Under the pieces are notes generated by a model. The model did not search any database. It worked only from the letters and a program-made list of their open reading frames with translations, and was not told the DNA's origin. Positions 23,352 to 34,500 of a stretch of DNA of 64,000 nucleotides are shown one piece after another. Numbering within the stretch: position 1 is the stretch's first letter; every line of letters starts with the position of its first letter. Location of the stretch: the NCBI GenBank assembly GCA_018894105.1, contig CM032118.1, forward strand, positions 34,266,690 through 34,330,689. The letters run 5' to 3'. A program made the position numbers and the translations under genes. The stretch is from Jacaranda mimosifolia. Lineage: Eukaryota; Streptophyta; Magnoliopsida; Lamiales; Bignoniaceae.

Positions 23352-24453
23352 TAGGGCAATTTGGGTTTAAAATAATTTGATTGAGTTTGGTTCAGGTTGA
23401 TTTTTAATGGGTTGAATATGGGTTGTGCTTTAACGGGTTAAATTGGATTTTAAATGAAAATGGGTCTAAAATGGATCCAATGCAATTTCAACCCTACTTT
23501 GAACTTCCATTCTCAACACCTACGATTCACAATTTTTTCTCATTTTTTTATTTTTGTTTTCAACTTATTTCCCTTATTAGTTATTAGTAATCTGTCCATT
23601 CTCTACACCTAAACCATACAAAACGCCAGCATACTTCTCTAGCAAGCCATTAAAGAAGTTCTCCTTCAACTTCCTGAAGGTGCAAAAATTCTTTGCAAAT
23701 TTATAATGTCTTTATAATTGAAGATCGTTCTTTTGTTTTTGTGTTTTGATTCGTGAGATCTCAAATTATTTTGAATTTGTTTACTTTGTTTTGTGTTTAA
23801 TCTTTTATTACTATTCATGATTATATATATATTTAATTCATAACTAAATATTATTATAAAAAATTTAGTATACTTAATATTTATTTATAATAAAAAATTT
23901 AAGATAAATGCTCATTGAAGTATATAATCTAATTATTTGTTAAATATTTTTTTGGGTTTCACTCCATCCAAGTCTTACATATCGTTACACATCAATTTTC
24001 TCATGTCATTTTGGAGCTTATTTTTGGTAATGGTTCATTCTTCCACTAGATCTTACTTTTTACTTTCCATTATTTTCTCTCGATAATTCAATTTTTGCTC
24101 TAAATTTAAAATATTTTAAATAGTTATATTTTATTTAATAAGCAAGATCGTTATTTTATTAAAAGAAAAAATATAAATATTATAAAATAATAAGTAAATT
24201 ATAAGTTTACTTAATTTGATTTGGTTTTACATGATTAATAAGTATTTAATAATAATTAATTAATGTACGTCAAATAAAGATAAAAAAATTATAGTTTAAT
24301 AAAATAATATAATGATGTATTTAGCAAAAAAATTACATATTTTTTCTTTTTTGTATTGAATCCGCCTAAAGCTGACCCAACCCATTTTTAACCCATAAAT
24401 ATAAATTCATTTTGAGCTCAATCCATTTTGAATCCAACCATTTGCCACTACTA
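23352..24453. mobile_element. hAT-like non-autonomous element inside the TAT element
   Basis: The left end TAGGGCAATTTGGGTTTAAA and the right end, whose reverse complement is TAGTAGTGGCAAATGGTTGG, match the common plant hAT terminus TAGGGGTGGCAA(A/T)...GGGTT. Subterminal GGGTT/AACCC motifs cluster at both ends (TTTAACGGGTTAAATTGG at left, CCAACCCATTTTTAACCC at right). The interior is AT-rich without a frame. No clear 8-bp target duplication is visible, so the boundaries are approximate. Confidence 0.5.
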
Positions 24454-24457
24454 ATTC

Positions 24458-24479
24458 CCCCCCCCCCCCCCCAAAAAAA
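24458..24479. repeat. C-tract followed by A-tract
   Basis: A run of about 15 C followed by about 7 A, next to the right edge of the hAT-like insertion. Such homopolymers are also common assembly-error sites. Confidence 0.7.
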
Positions 24480-26935
24480 TTACAGAATGCAACATCATCT
24501 AGCTAGACCCGTGCTCTTCCCTGCAGCCTCATCAGCAACCTTGTCGATCGTTTTGAATAGCTCATCGGTCGAATTGAGACCTACATCTAGGGATGACCCT
24601 TCGACCTCTTGCTCAAGCCCAGTTTGGGGTGCTCTAGCAGGTCGTGAGGGTCCAACTTCGTCGGTCAAAAACACTCGACCACCATTGGGAGAGAAGTTTG
24701 CCATATTTACTTTGTTATTCTTTATATCCAAGGCAAACTCCTATGCGAATCCAAACTCCTCTCCCACCGCGATGGCCTTGGGCAAAGAAGGATTATGGCA
24801 GTTTCCTCAGCAGGAGCATTCTCATCGAAGGCTTCAAGGCGCTTGTTCTTCATCACATCAAGCCGCGACTAATCTTTTGCTCGGAACTCATACCCCAAAA
24901 CTCAAGTTGCATCATCGTATAGTCGAATGCTTCCTTCGCATCATCTATGCTGAATATCACGCTCGCATGTGTACAGGCTGGTGATAGCATAAATTGTTGC
25001 ACAGATTCTTTTCGAATCCCGAGCAGTGCCTTAAAAAACTCAGATCGGGCATATTATAGTTTGCTGTTGTAACCATGCACTTGACCCGACTCCAAAGCTT
25101 CATGAATCGAATTGACTGTTTTCTTCAACTGCTCATTAGCCTGACTTTTGCCCTCAACGACAACTAATAATTCAACATCATTTTCTTCAAGATGCTTGGT
25201 CAACTCAACCAGCCTCGACTCTAATGATTGGACCTTGGTCTTGACTAGGCCATTCTGCTCCTTCTCCAATTCTTCACACTTTTCTTCCAACTGCAAACAG
25301 TTGGTCTCGCACAAACTCTCAGCGCTGGTGGAGGTTATACCCCCATTGCCCAATATGCAGAAGTTAAATAACTTATGATTACAATAACTTAGATCTTAAA
25401 TAAGATAAAAACTAAACCCGACGAAAGATTTTACCATATTTGTACGGTAGGCAAAGGCTTTTAGGGCAGACAACTGGTCGTGGTTGAACATCTCGACTTG
25501 GTTCTTTTGGAATAGAACAATTGTAAGAACGCCCAAGGGGGTCATTGTTGTGGTCTTTGCTTCTACTATTGTTGTTGTGTTCGACACCCTTACCTTCTCG
25601 CCAAACCTTGGCTTGGGAAACGTAGGTAGATTACACAAGCATTCGGGAGGTAGAGCCACATAAGCAGCTTCGTCGGGCTCGTTTGTCTTTTTTTCCCTTT
25701 TTGACCACAGTCTTCTTTGGGATATGTCTCGCTGCAGTCTCAGTAGCCTTCTTTTTCTGTTATGGGGATGAACTACTCACCACTCCAGCACTTCAACCAG
25801 TAGTAGGTTGAGGTTAACTCCTCCGAGTCACTGGTGCGACTCCAGTAGCTTAAGTAGCAGCTGCTCAACGAGTTGCAGCAGCCTCCCGGCGTTTTTGCGC
25901 CTCTTGTTGTTTACGCATTGCTACTTGCCTAGCATAGTTCATAACTGCCTGGCCTGAAAGGGCGAAAATATTGATCAAAGAGATAGTTTCTACAAACTAT
26001 AAAAAAAGAAAAAACGAATTGCATAAAATACAAAGGTTAGTTTCTACATAACCGCGCAGTAGCATGCAATCTCAATTGAGCGGTCGACAATCTTGCCACA
26101 ACCAAATTTCTTTCCTTTATAAACTCGAAAATGTCCATTTCACCAAACTCAAGAAGATCCCTAACAAAGACGCTATGCCACGATGGGTTCTCATCTGTAT
26201 TTGTTTCAACCCTACCTACCATCCACTCTTTTGGGATGTTAAAGTCGACCCTACCTAGAGATCGGACGTAAAAGTACCTTTATTTCCACTTTTGGCCATG
26301 GGAAGAAGATAAGGTCCTAAAGACTTTTTTGCGAGGTCGAGCTGTTAAATAGTAAAACCCCAACTCCCCAGCCAAACCCGACTTCGAGACATCAAAAAAT
26401 GAAAAAGATAGCTAAAGTTGGCTCAAGAAGGAGGTTGGTTAAAAATAGCCATTAAAACGATGAAACTACACATGAGGGAGAAGTAATTGGGCAGCAGCTG
26501 AGTTATAAATACTTGGAGACCTCTCAGTAGGTTGACTATAGAATCAACTAAAGGAAACCTAAGACTGCACTTCATTGCATCCTCAAAAACAGTTATGCAC
26601 CCATATGGAAGAGTGTGCATTCTATCAATTGCCCTAGTTTTAATAAACTCAAACTCATTCGGAACATGATACTTCTCCCTAATCGACCTTAGGTTGTTCG
26701 ATGAAATTTTTGACATGATATCACTATAATGACTTGTTGTAAATAGCTTACCCCTTAACTTGGGAGGTTCATTTGCTTCTCCTAATTCCTCCCCCTCTTC
26801 GACTATAGGCTTTGAGGGCCCAACCTCATTGACATTTGGGTTAGAAGGACCTAACCCTTCATCTACCTCAATACCCCCTCAGCTACACTTAATTCAAGCT
26901 GTTCAGGAGACCCCGACCTCTTACTAGATGACTCA
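24480..26935 (-). pseudogene. Antisense extra ORF (aORF) of TAT element
   Basis: On the minus strand the frame MSKISSNN (26716-26423) leads into PYGCITVFEDAMKCSLRFPL and LLPNYFSLMCSFIVLM. This is the pattern of the Pfam family named putative gypsy-type transposon (Transposase_28). A KWKYRYFYVRS-type block (about 26300) and the frame at 26222-26037 follow. Next come a basic/alanine-rich stretch (about 25900) and a coiled-coil region rich in Glu/Leu/Lys (25353-25054). Frameshifts and stops separate the parts. Such antisense ORFs between pol and the 3' LTR are recorded in TAT-lineage elements; their function is not established. The plus-strand 190-aa frame at 24412-24984 is a shadow. Confidence 0.7.
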
Positions 26936-27414
26936 TTTTAGCCTACCCCGCTAGTCAAGGCATCTATTGAACGCGTGGCTTTGGAATCAAAACTTGAACT
27001 CAAGATGATATAAAAAGATATTGCTTGCAAAAATTTAAATCGTAAAAAATGAAGAATTACGAAAGCTACGCGTAGAGAACTAAATGCTGAAGATCACCCA
27101 AAAAATTCAACCTCAAAGCTGCAGTAGTCAACCTTAGTGCGTTGCACTAAAAGTAAAAAATGAAGGGTGAAAACAACTATTTATAGGCGAGTGTGGAAGG
27201 TTGATCGGTTAATTTCATCGGTAACTGCCTAATAATTACGTAACCGCATGGTCACTTCTGCATAAATATCTGTGTAATTGCCCATAACGACTCTCGCCTT
27301 TTTTACCTTGGTTGAGATTAAAAAAGGCTTTTCCCACCCCAATAGTTCTCGTCAATAAATTAACCATAGTTTCACCAAGCTACTTTTAACTCCGATTGTG
27401 TTACGGTTGAATTG

Positions 27415-27431
27415 CGGAGTGGGGGGGCTCA
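27415..27431 (+). other. Polypurine tract of TAT element
   Basis: GGAGTGGGGGGGCTCA lies directly before the 3' LTR (TGATATAGG at 27432), where plus-strand DNA synthesis is primed. Confidence 0.75.
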
Positions 27432-28102
27432 TGATATAGGTAGGCCTAACATACCTAACGGACTTATAACCTCCATAACTTATGAGGCCCAAAGCCCAAT
27501 AATAGGCCCAATAGAATGTCTAGCAGACACAGGAACCCCCATTCCGACCACAGGGGTCGAATTCTCCGACCTTGAGGTTGAGATGTACGTAGGAGAGCAT
27601 TAATGGCAGCCTCTACCACCATTGTGTCTGCATTAAATGCGCTTCAACCACTAGCATGTCCGCATTTAATAGCTTGACGGCGTATCACCTCCGCATTAAT
27701 GGCGGTATGGATCGTCTCTCCGGCCAATTAGCCATGTGTAAAGTTCTAGCTCAAGTCGAAAAGACCTAAAATACTCCTATTCATGGGGACAGTATCCGAG
27801 ATATATCAGGGGGAGATCCGTCTTCTTACCCCTAAGTAAACACTATAAATACCTCATCTTTCAAAAACAGCAGTAAGCTTTCATAACCTTTGAGTCATTA
27901 CTCTATCCAACTACTTTAAGGTCAATATACTGACTTAAGCATTGAAGGTTCTCAGCCGATGATCCTCTTGGCTAGCCTGACGTTTATTCCATGGCTGCAG
28001 GATCCAACTTACATCTGCAAATTGCATCTTCTTGGTCGATCTGCTACTGAGTTCCCTTCAGGTCATGCCCAGGAGTCCAACTTATTAAAATTATCATCAT
28101 CA
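27432..28102 (+). repeat. 3' LTR of TAT element
   Basis: Matches 18380-19051 end to end. A promoter-like CACTATAAATACCTC is at 27841-27855. The element ends TATCATCATCA. Confidence 0.9.
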
Positions 28103-28712
28103 GATAGACACAAGCAATTGACATTTGACAGCATATTGTTTAGGCCTATTTCTTTTCATTTTTAAGGTCCCTTTCATTTTCAAGAAAACCATCAATTCTC
28201 TCTATTTTTACACAAAAAATTTCTTATTTTCATTTTTAATTTCTCTTAAACCTACTCTATTATTCGATTATCACATCAATTAAATTAAAATTTGATTTGA
28301 CATAAAGTATCTATTATTATTTTAAAATTAATAAAATATAAATATATTTTACAAATAATTTCTTTAAATATAAAAAATAAAATTATCTAATTTTCCAACC
28401 ATATACCTACCCCAATTATTATTTTTAGACAAAATATGCAAATATAACTTTATTTTTAATTTTAAAATTATAACTAACTTTTTAATTTTTAAAAGTACTA
28501 AAAATAAAAAATAAAAATGGAAGTATATCCAATCGGACTTTCTTGACCGAATTGCCGTCATCACCTCATTGATCTTGTTTGTTTTACCATAAAATCAGTG
28601 TGAATCGGTTACTTCATAGACACTCTTTCCAGTCAACAGCTTCCATTTCACGATACTGGTTTTAGTTTTTCCTTCACCTACTTTCTAATTAAGACAACAC
28701 AGAAGCTATATT
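28103..28712. other. AT-rich intergenic DNA
   Basis: Right flank of the TAT element, beginning with the GATAG half of its target duplication. No gene is seen; the minus-strand frame 28364-28564 is low-complexity. Confidence 0.55.
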
Positions 28713-29158
28713 TAGGTGATGTTTGGTTATGTTTTGTATTTGATTATAATATATGTTTTGGGGGGAATGAATTTTGAAAATGAGTTTCGCGAATGTGATG
28801 TATTTTTGTTTATATTTTGGGAAATACTTAGAAATTTATTTTGCAGAGTGTTGGTATATTTATTTATGTTTTGTGGGATTTTTTTTTATTATAATAGTCA
28901 AATCAATACTTTTTTATTTGGTTTTTGAGATGAAAATGGAATTGAATAATTTTTTTTATTTTAAGAATAATAATAAAATATATATGATCTGTATGTACAT
29001 ATATATTGAAAAAGATGAAATTTTGGAGATAATAAAAGATAGAAAATGATATTTTGAGAAAACTTATTTTAATATTTTTGAAGAAAAATGAGTATTTATT
29101 TGGTTATATTTTTTCAAAATAAAATTATTTTGAAAAAATATAACCAAACATTCCCATA
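28713..29158. mobile_element. MITE, family M1, copy 2
   Basis: Left end TAGGTGATGTTTGGTTATG; the right end read in reverse is TATGGGAATGTTTGGTTATA. The interior matches copy 1 (7493-7851), including the AATAGTCAAATCAATACTTTTTT block and ATATATATGATCTGTATGTA. TA is present at both outer edges. The right end is a 48-bp near-closed palindrome (29100-29147). Frames at 28716-29049 are products of its AT-rich interior. Confidence 0.75.
29100..29147. repeat. Perfect 23-bp inverted repeat (hairpin)
   Basis: The arm TTGGTTATATTTTTTCAAAA plus TAA and its exact reverse complement are separated by only AA. The palindrome carries the MITE terminus TTGGTTATA in both orientations, so the right end of this copy contains an extra inverted terminus. 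Confidence 0.85.
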
Positions 29159-29890
29159 GTATTTCCAGATGCGCCACATGAGGATATAATGCATCTAAGA
29201 CTTATGGAAAATTATTGGTGAGTTGAGTTCACACCATAAATATACGATATGGGTATTAAAATTCTCTTTTTTAAGAAATATTTTGTTGTAAATTTTATAT
29301 TCTAAATATGAATTCATAAAATAAAATACATAATAAAATATTATTACTCGACACGTGTTTTATAATATAAAATAAATAAAATATTCATGTTATTTTTTAT
29401 ATATTCTATAATTTTAGTATTATCAAGACACTAATTTAAAATTTTAAGATAAGAAATGAAAAAAATAAAAAATAAATAATCAGAGAAAAAAAATGTGTGA
29501 GAGAAGAATAAGAAAACAAAATTATAATTCCGTTATTTTATAAAATAAGAGTTATTTATCGACTCATAAAAATATAAAAATAACACATACCGAAACATTC
29601 ACACTTTGTGCGTAGTAGTAAATATAGATGGTGGATGTTTATCAAAAAAAAAAAAAAAAAACATGGTGGATACGTAGGTCGGAGTAAGAGTAGTAGGTCC
29701 GTCCATGGCCTCGGATAGCCGTACGTGAATAGGAACTTAAATAAATTTAGAAATCATACCGATAAATAATAAAATAACACAGTAAATAATAAAATGGAGA
29801 ATTCACTTCCAAGCGTAAATCAGTTACTGAATATATTATAAAAATCCAAAAACTCAAAGCCACACAACTGGTTAAAAGACAGTTTGCAGT
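29159..29890. other. Intergenic DNA upstream of psbR
   Basis: AT-rich, no gene seen. An A-tract of about 18 lies at 29644-29661. The distal promoter of psbR may extend into the right part. Confidence 0.5.
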
Positions 29891-30039
29891 TTTGATAATG
29901 ATGTAACCCCATATCCAGAACCAAGCCACAAGAGCAGTGCCACGTGTCCAAATGGGAATCGCCAATTCCTATTTTTGCTACTGTGGCTCCATCATATTAC
30001 AAATGAACCACACAGTTGGGAGGCAAAAAGAAATCAGAG
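29891..30039 (+). promoter_or_regulatory. psbR proximal promoter and 5' UTR
   Basis: A G-box core CACGTG lies at 29941-29946 in the context GCCACGTGTCC. An I-box-like GATAA is near 29893, and a CCAAT motif is in GCCAATTCC near 29961. G-box and I-box pairs are typical of light-regulated photosynthesis genes. No clear TATA box is seen, which is not unusual for photosystem genes. The transcription start is not determined. Confidence 0.5.
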
Positions 30040-30880
30040 ATGGCAACCACATTGATGAGTTCAGCGAGCCTAAAGCCCTCTTCCTTCAATGTGGAGAAAT
30101 ACGCCGCCGTCAGAAGGCTGCCGTCGCTCGCCAGAACAGCCACTCTGAGAGTTGAGGCCAGTGGTGGCAAGAAGATCAAGACTGATAAACCCTATGGTTA
30201 GATTAATGTCCCCTCTTTTTAACTCGTAATATTAATCACCACTCTATTTCTTAATTGTTTATTAAGATTAATGCCTTGTCTTGTGCATATTAATGGCGAC
30301 GTGTTTAGGAATTAATGGAGGCATGGCCTTGAGGAACGGTCTTGATGCCTCTGGCAGAAAGGCTAAGGTTGGTTTTATGCCTTAATTGCTGCTTGGATAA
30401 TAATATACCCTAAGAATATCTCAAAATGGATTTGAGTGTATAAACTTGTTCTCTCATCAACAGGGAAAGGGTGTTTACCAATTTGTCGACAAATATGGTG
30501 CTAATGTCGATGGATACAGGTGATAATATTAAACAGAGAAAAAAAAATAAAAAAAGAGAGAAATTTTATGCAGTAGTTTTGATTCCAACAACATCTAATG
30601 CTGTATGCTTGAAAATGCAGCCCCATCTACGATAAGGATGAATGGTCTCCACGTGGTGATGTTTACGTTGGGGGTAAGCAAATATAAAAGACTTAAACCG
30701 ACTTCAATCTTCAACTAAGCTAGTAAAGGTCTAAACAATAATAAGGATTGATGTTAACATGGCTGAAATATTGGCGCAACTGCAGGTACAACTGGGTTAG
30801 CCATCTGGGCTGTAACCCTAGCTGGTCTCCTTGCTGGAGGTGCCCTTCTTGTTTACAACACCAGTGCTTTGGCACAGTGA
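30040..30880 (+). CDS. psbR: Photosystem II 10-kDa polypeptide, chloroplast (PsbR)
   Basis: Exons: 30040-30196, 30309-30367, 30464-30519, 30621-30673 and 30786-30880. All junctions are GT-AG and in phase, giving 139 aa plus stop, close to the 140 aa of Arabidopsis PsbR. Residues 1 to about 41 form a Ser/Ala/Arg-rich chloroplast transit peptide. The mature part begins near [13 protein letters not shown], continues through DASGRK and [15 protein letters not shown], and ends in a single hydrophobic thylakoid-membrane helix ([19 protein letters not shown]) before NTSALAQ. PsbR is a nuclear-encoded subunit of photosystem II that helps attach the oxygen-evolving proteins PsbP and PsbQ. I chose the ATG at 30040 because an in-frame upstream extension has no ATG and would spoil the transit peptide. 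It is convergent with RECA1, 638 bp apart at the stop codons. Confidence 0.97.
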
Positions 30881-31518
30881 GCTGGTTTTACTTGGGGCTC
30901 TAATTCGTATGGAGGAGCAATTTAGAACAACCATGTTGGATAATTTTTTTGTGGATCTCGGCTTTTTAACTCATCTGTAATCTACATCCTTTTTAATTCC
31001 TCGACTCAAAACACTTCCAATAAGAATGCATGCTTATAGTAATCTACACTAGCTCTTGGCAGCTAATGTTTGCTTTGCTCTACGATTAATAGGCCACACA
31101 TTGGCCTTTCTCAGAGAATCACAAATATATCCAGAAATCGTGTAGACCAAAATAAAAAGGTGAGATTTGGGGAATACGAAACATAATTCTCCCCCCGCTT
31201 TCCTCAAAAAGAATACGTGACTTGTGGTGAAACCCTCAAGTCAGGAACTAGGCTCTTGCTTCATTCCTCTTACATGCTTGAAGTATATCTAAAAGCAACT
31301 GAACTGAGTTGCAATCAGTGTTAATGTTACACAAGAATGGATGCACTTCAACCATTGTCCCCAAATTTAGACGGCTAATCATATACAAAAACATAAACCA
31401 ACTCAATGAAGAGAACACATCCTTTTTCCTTTTTACTTTCCGTCTTGTCCATTCTTCATTTGCAACAATTTCTTATTCCGAGGCCCATGCCTTCAAAACA
31501 AGCGAAGCTTGACCCATT
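30881..31518. other. Convergent intergenic region psbR / RECA1
   Basis: This holds the 3' UTRs of both genes. An AATAAG-type polyadenylation signal for psbR lies near 31019. The frame at 31309-31512 is antisense to the expected RECA1 3' UTR and is not called. Confidence 0.6.
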
Positions 31519-34500
31519 TCATTGCATTTCTTGGAACGTATCTTCATCATCAAGTTGTGGAAGTGAGGACTTCGCATAAGAACCTACTTGTCCAATGCCC
31601 TCCGTCACGGCGGCTCGAACTTTCTGCACAAATACAGCTTAAGTGCCAGTATATTCTTTTTTGTTCCTCACAGCAATAAACAAATATAAGCCATAAAAAC
31701 TTCACAAGTTTAACTCGTGAACTAAAAGATGGATTGTAACACGCAAAGCTAACAAATGGAGGTCAAGGTCCTATGACCCAGAGGAAAGGTTTACTCCCCA
31801 TCCAGCAGTCATTGCAATATACTTAAAAACTGAATGGAAGTCCATATTTTACTTAATGGCAAGTTTGTTTTAGTCAATCAAAATCTATTTGTTCCTTTAA
31901 TAAGCATCGCCGGTCAAGGATGGTTTCTCCTTATGAGGTATTGCAACTAATTATCTGTATTCTAGAAACATTTGGGGATAGCGACAGCACTTTGTGCAGA
32001 TACAAGATTAATGCTGTAAAAGTGCAGGAGAGGGAGCACAGTACCTTTTCTATTTCTTCAGACAGAAGAGGATTTTCTTTCAGGTACTGTAATGCTCTGT
32101 CTCTTCCTTGTCCCAACCTACATTTGAACATCAAGTAAAGCAGAACCGCATGGAAAACGTGATACCTGAGCTAAAAATAAAAGCAAGACAAGTTTTACGC
32201 ATTGTAAAGATTGGGTGAGTGACAAGATTGCTTATATACTTCTAAACACCTCTATTTTCAATATCTTTGACTCCTGTCCACTTCCCAGACTGCAAAAATA
32301 TTGGTTAATATTAATAACAAGAATGAAAAATTACATCAGCCTTGACATTTTCATTTTAGAATTTGTGTGTTCTAACTTTAATTGATTGCAGAATTCATTG
32401 GAAGGGGCGTTACGACTCTGGAAATTGTAAATTATCTTAATCATTCCAGAGTTCTTTTATGGTCCCATACCCTTCATAGCAAATTATACCTAGGCTAAAC
32501 AATACCCACATGTAGATGAAATTTTCTGTTCAGAGTACCAGCCATATCGATCAAATGTCTCAATGCACTTCTTATTTGTTAAAAGTTCCAGTATAATGCA
32601 TGTTAAAATTATCCAATCATTTCAACACAAAAGTTTGTTAAAGCATACCTGTGATCTCCATAGCTATACCATGCGCCCTTCTTTAAGACAACATCCATCA
32701 TTTCAGCACAATCCAGTACACAACCCTAGAAAGGGAGTCAAGATCAATACAAGAGTCTTGAGAACAAGAAAATAGCAATTTGCAATACGAAAAACAATAT
32801 TCACAGCTACACAAACCAGTTTACTGACTCCCTCTCCAAATATAATTTCAAACTCAGCTTGCTTGTATGGCCTTGAGACCTGTAAAAAAACTGATCAGCT
32901 GGAGCTAAGAGAACTAATATTGTGGAAAGTTCCAGGTAAAAGCATTGTGGTCAAAATACTAAATTTTTAGTTTGGAAGTCCATACTATGAAGAACTGCCA
33001 AGATAGCACATACAGCAAATAGCATGTAAATTTTAACAGTGTGTGAAAGAAATAAACATGATAGCAAAAAACATGTTCTCGTGTCACCTACCTTACTCTT
33101 TTGAACTCTTACACGAACTTTAAGCCCTACATCTTCATCTCCTTTAACCTATAACAACACACACCATTTATGATTCACCAAATATTCACTCCAATAACTA
33201 AGTAGAAGATTAATTGAGCAGATTTCAGGCTTACGGATTTTATCTTCCCAATAGGACGAATCTCAAGCCGGACAGATGCAAAGAACTTTAAAGCAATTCC
33301 ACCGCTTGTGACTTCGGGATTTCCATAATATACACCTATCTGGCTTAGATAAAGACATAATATCATTAGGATTCAGATGAAAATCATGCAAGTTAAAAAA
33401 GAACAACCATAGATATGAAACTATGAATTGAAAATTTGAATGTATAGAAAGTTGAGTTGCATGAATAAACATAAATGTCTTTACATTCAAATAAAAATTT
33501 GTCAATCAAAAGTACCTTGTATCTAATTTGGTTTAAAAATATAAGTGTACATCCAGCTTTGGAAGCATTGCCTGACATTTTACGCAAAGCTTGGCTCATA
33601 AGGCGTGCTTGCAAGCCCATTTGTTGCATCCCAATTTCACCCTATACAGAAAGTATATAGCCAGAAAATATCAAAGCTTTAAGAAGAGAACCACTGGTTT
33701 CCAAATACTGCGTAATACAATGTAGCTCACTTCAATTTCAGCTCGAGGAGTAAGTGCTGAGACTGAATCGATGCAAATGAGATCAACAGCACCAGATCTA
33801 CACATGCGATCAGCAACTGAAACATAGAAGACAAAAGAATCAGAAATAGGGGTTGTACCAGATAACTATAGCTTAATAAAAGAGCCACCAGGCACCAATC
33901 CGAAGTTTGTAGTTAATCTCTTGGAATCACAACAAGGAAAGAAAAATTACTCTCCAGCGCCATTTCTCCATTATCAGGCTGGCAAACAATCAAATTTTCT
34001 ACATCAACTCCCAAAGCTTTTGAATATGCCGGATCAAAAGCATGCTCAGCATCAACAAGCATAGCATTTCCCCCAAGCCTCTGTTTGTTCAACATTAAAG
34101 AGTTTCAGGTTGTTCTTCAAGTCAAATGCAACCAGTATAAGGAAGAACTCTGGCGACTAACTTTTTTAAATTGATGCATTTACCATATTGGATTTTCCAG
34201 TGATAAATAACTGACAAAATTAAAGTGAGCACATACTAGACCTGCACTTCTGCAATTGCATGGAGTGCTAGAGTAGTCTTCCCACTACTTTCAGGCCCAT
34301 ATATCTAACAAGAAAAAACACAAAGATTATCAGACTTTACAAGGAGTGGCACCTACCTTGCGTCCTTAATGCTAAAGTAGTGAAATAACAAGTCAACTCC
34401 TACCATGAAAACCTGTTAATCAAACTACTCTCCAGAATAGCAGACTTAATAATCTATCAGTTAATTAGGCCTCGCTCTACTATAAAATGAAATGACTATA

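Larger units (their letters stand above)
18380..28102 (+). mobile_element. Ty3/gypsy LTR retrotransposon, TAT lineage, degenerate
   Basis: Two 0.67-kb LTRs (18380-19051 and 27432-28102) with TG...CA ends enclose 8.4 kb. The flanks AATAG (18375-18379) and GATAG (28103-28107) look like a 5-bp target duplication with one change. Order: LTR, leader/primer site, broken gag, broken pol (RT end, RNase H, integrase), tandem repeats, hAT-like insertion, antisense extra ORF, polypurine tract, LTR. The gag and integrase style and an antisense ORF behind pol are known traits of TAT-lineage elements. Many stops and two deletions (protease with most of RT, and part of integrase) make it non-functional. Confidence 0.9.

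Noticed and set aside
24412..24984. 190-residue plus-strand frame, the longest in the window
   Set aside because: It starts across a C/A homopolymer and lies antisense to the coiled-coil/aORF segment of the TAT element; a shadow frame without its own domain.
30016..30039. Upstream extension of PsbR from a TTG codon
   Set aside because: Plant nuclear genes use ATG; the ATG at 30040 gives a normal transit peptide and family length.
29937..30155. Alternative plus-strand frame over psbR exon 1
   Set aside because: Different frame from the PsbR transit peptide; the PsbR frame is confirmed by five exons.
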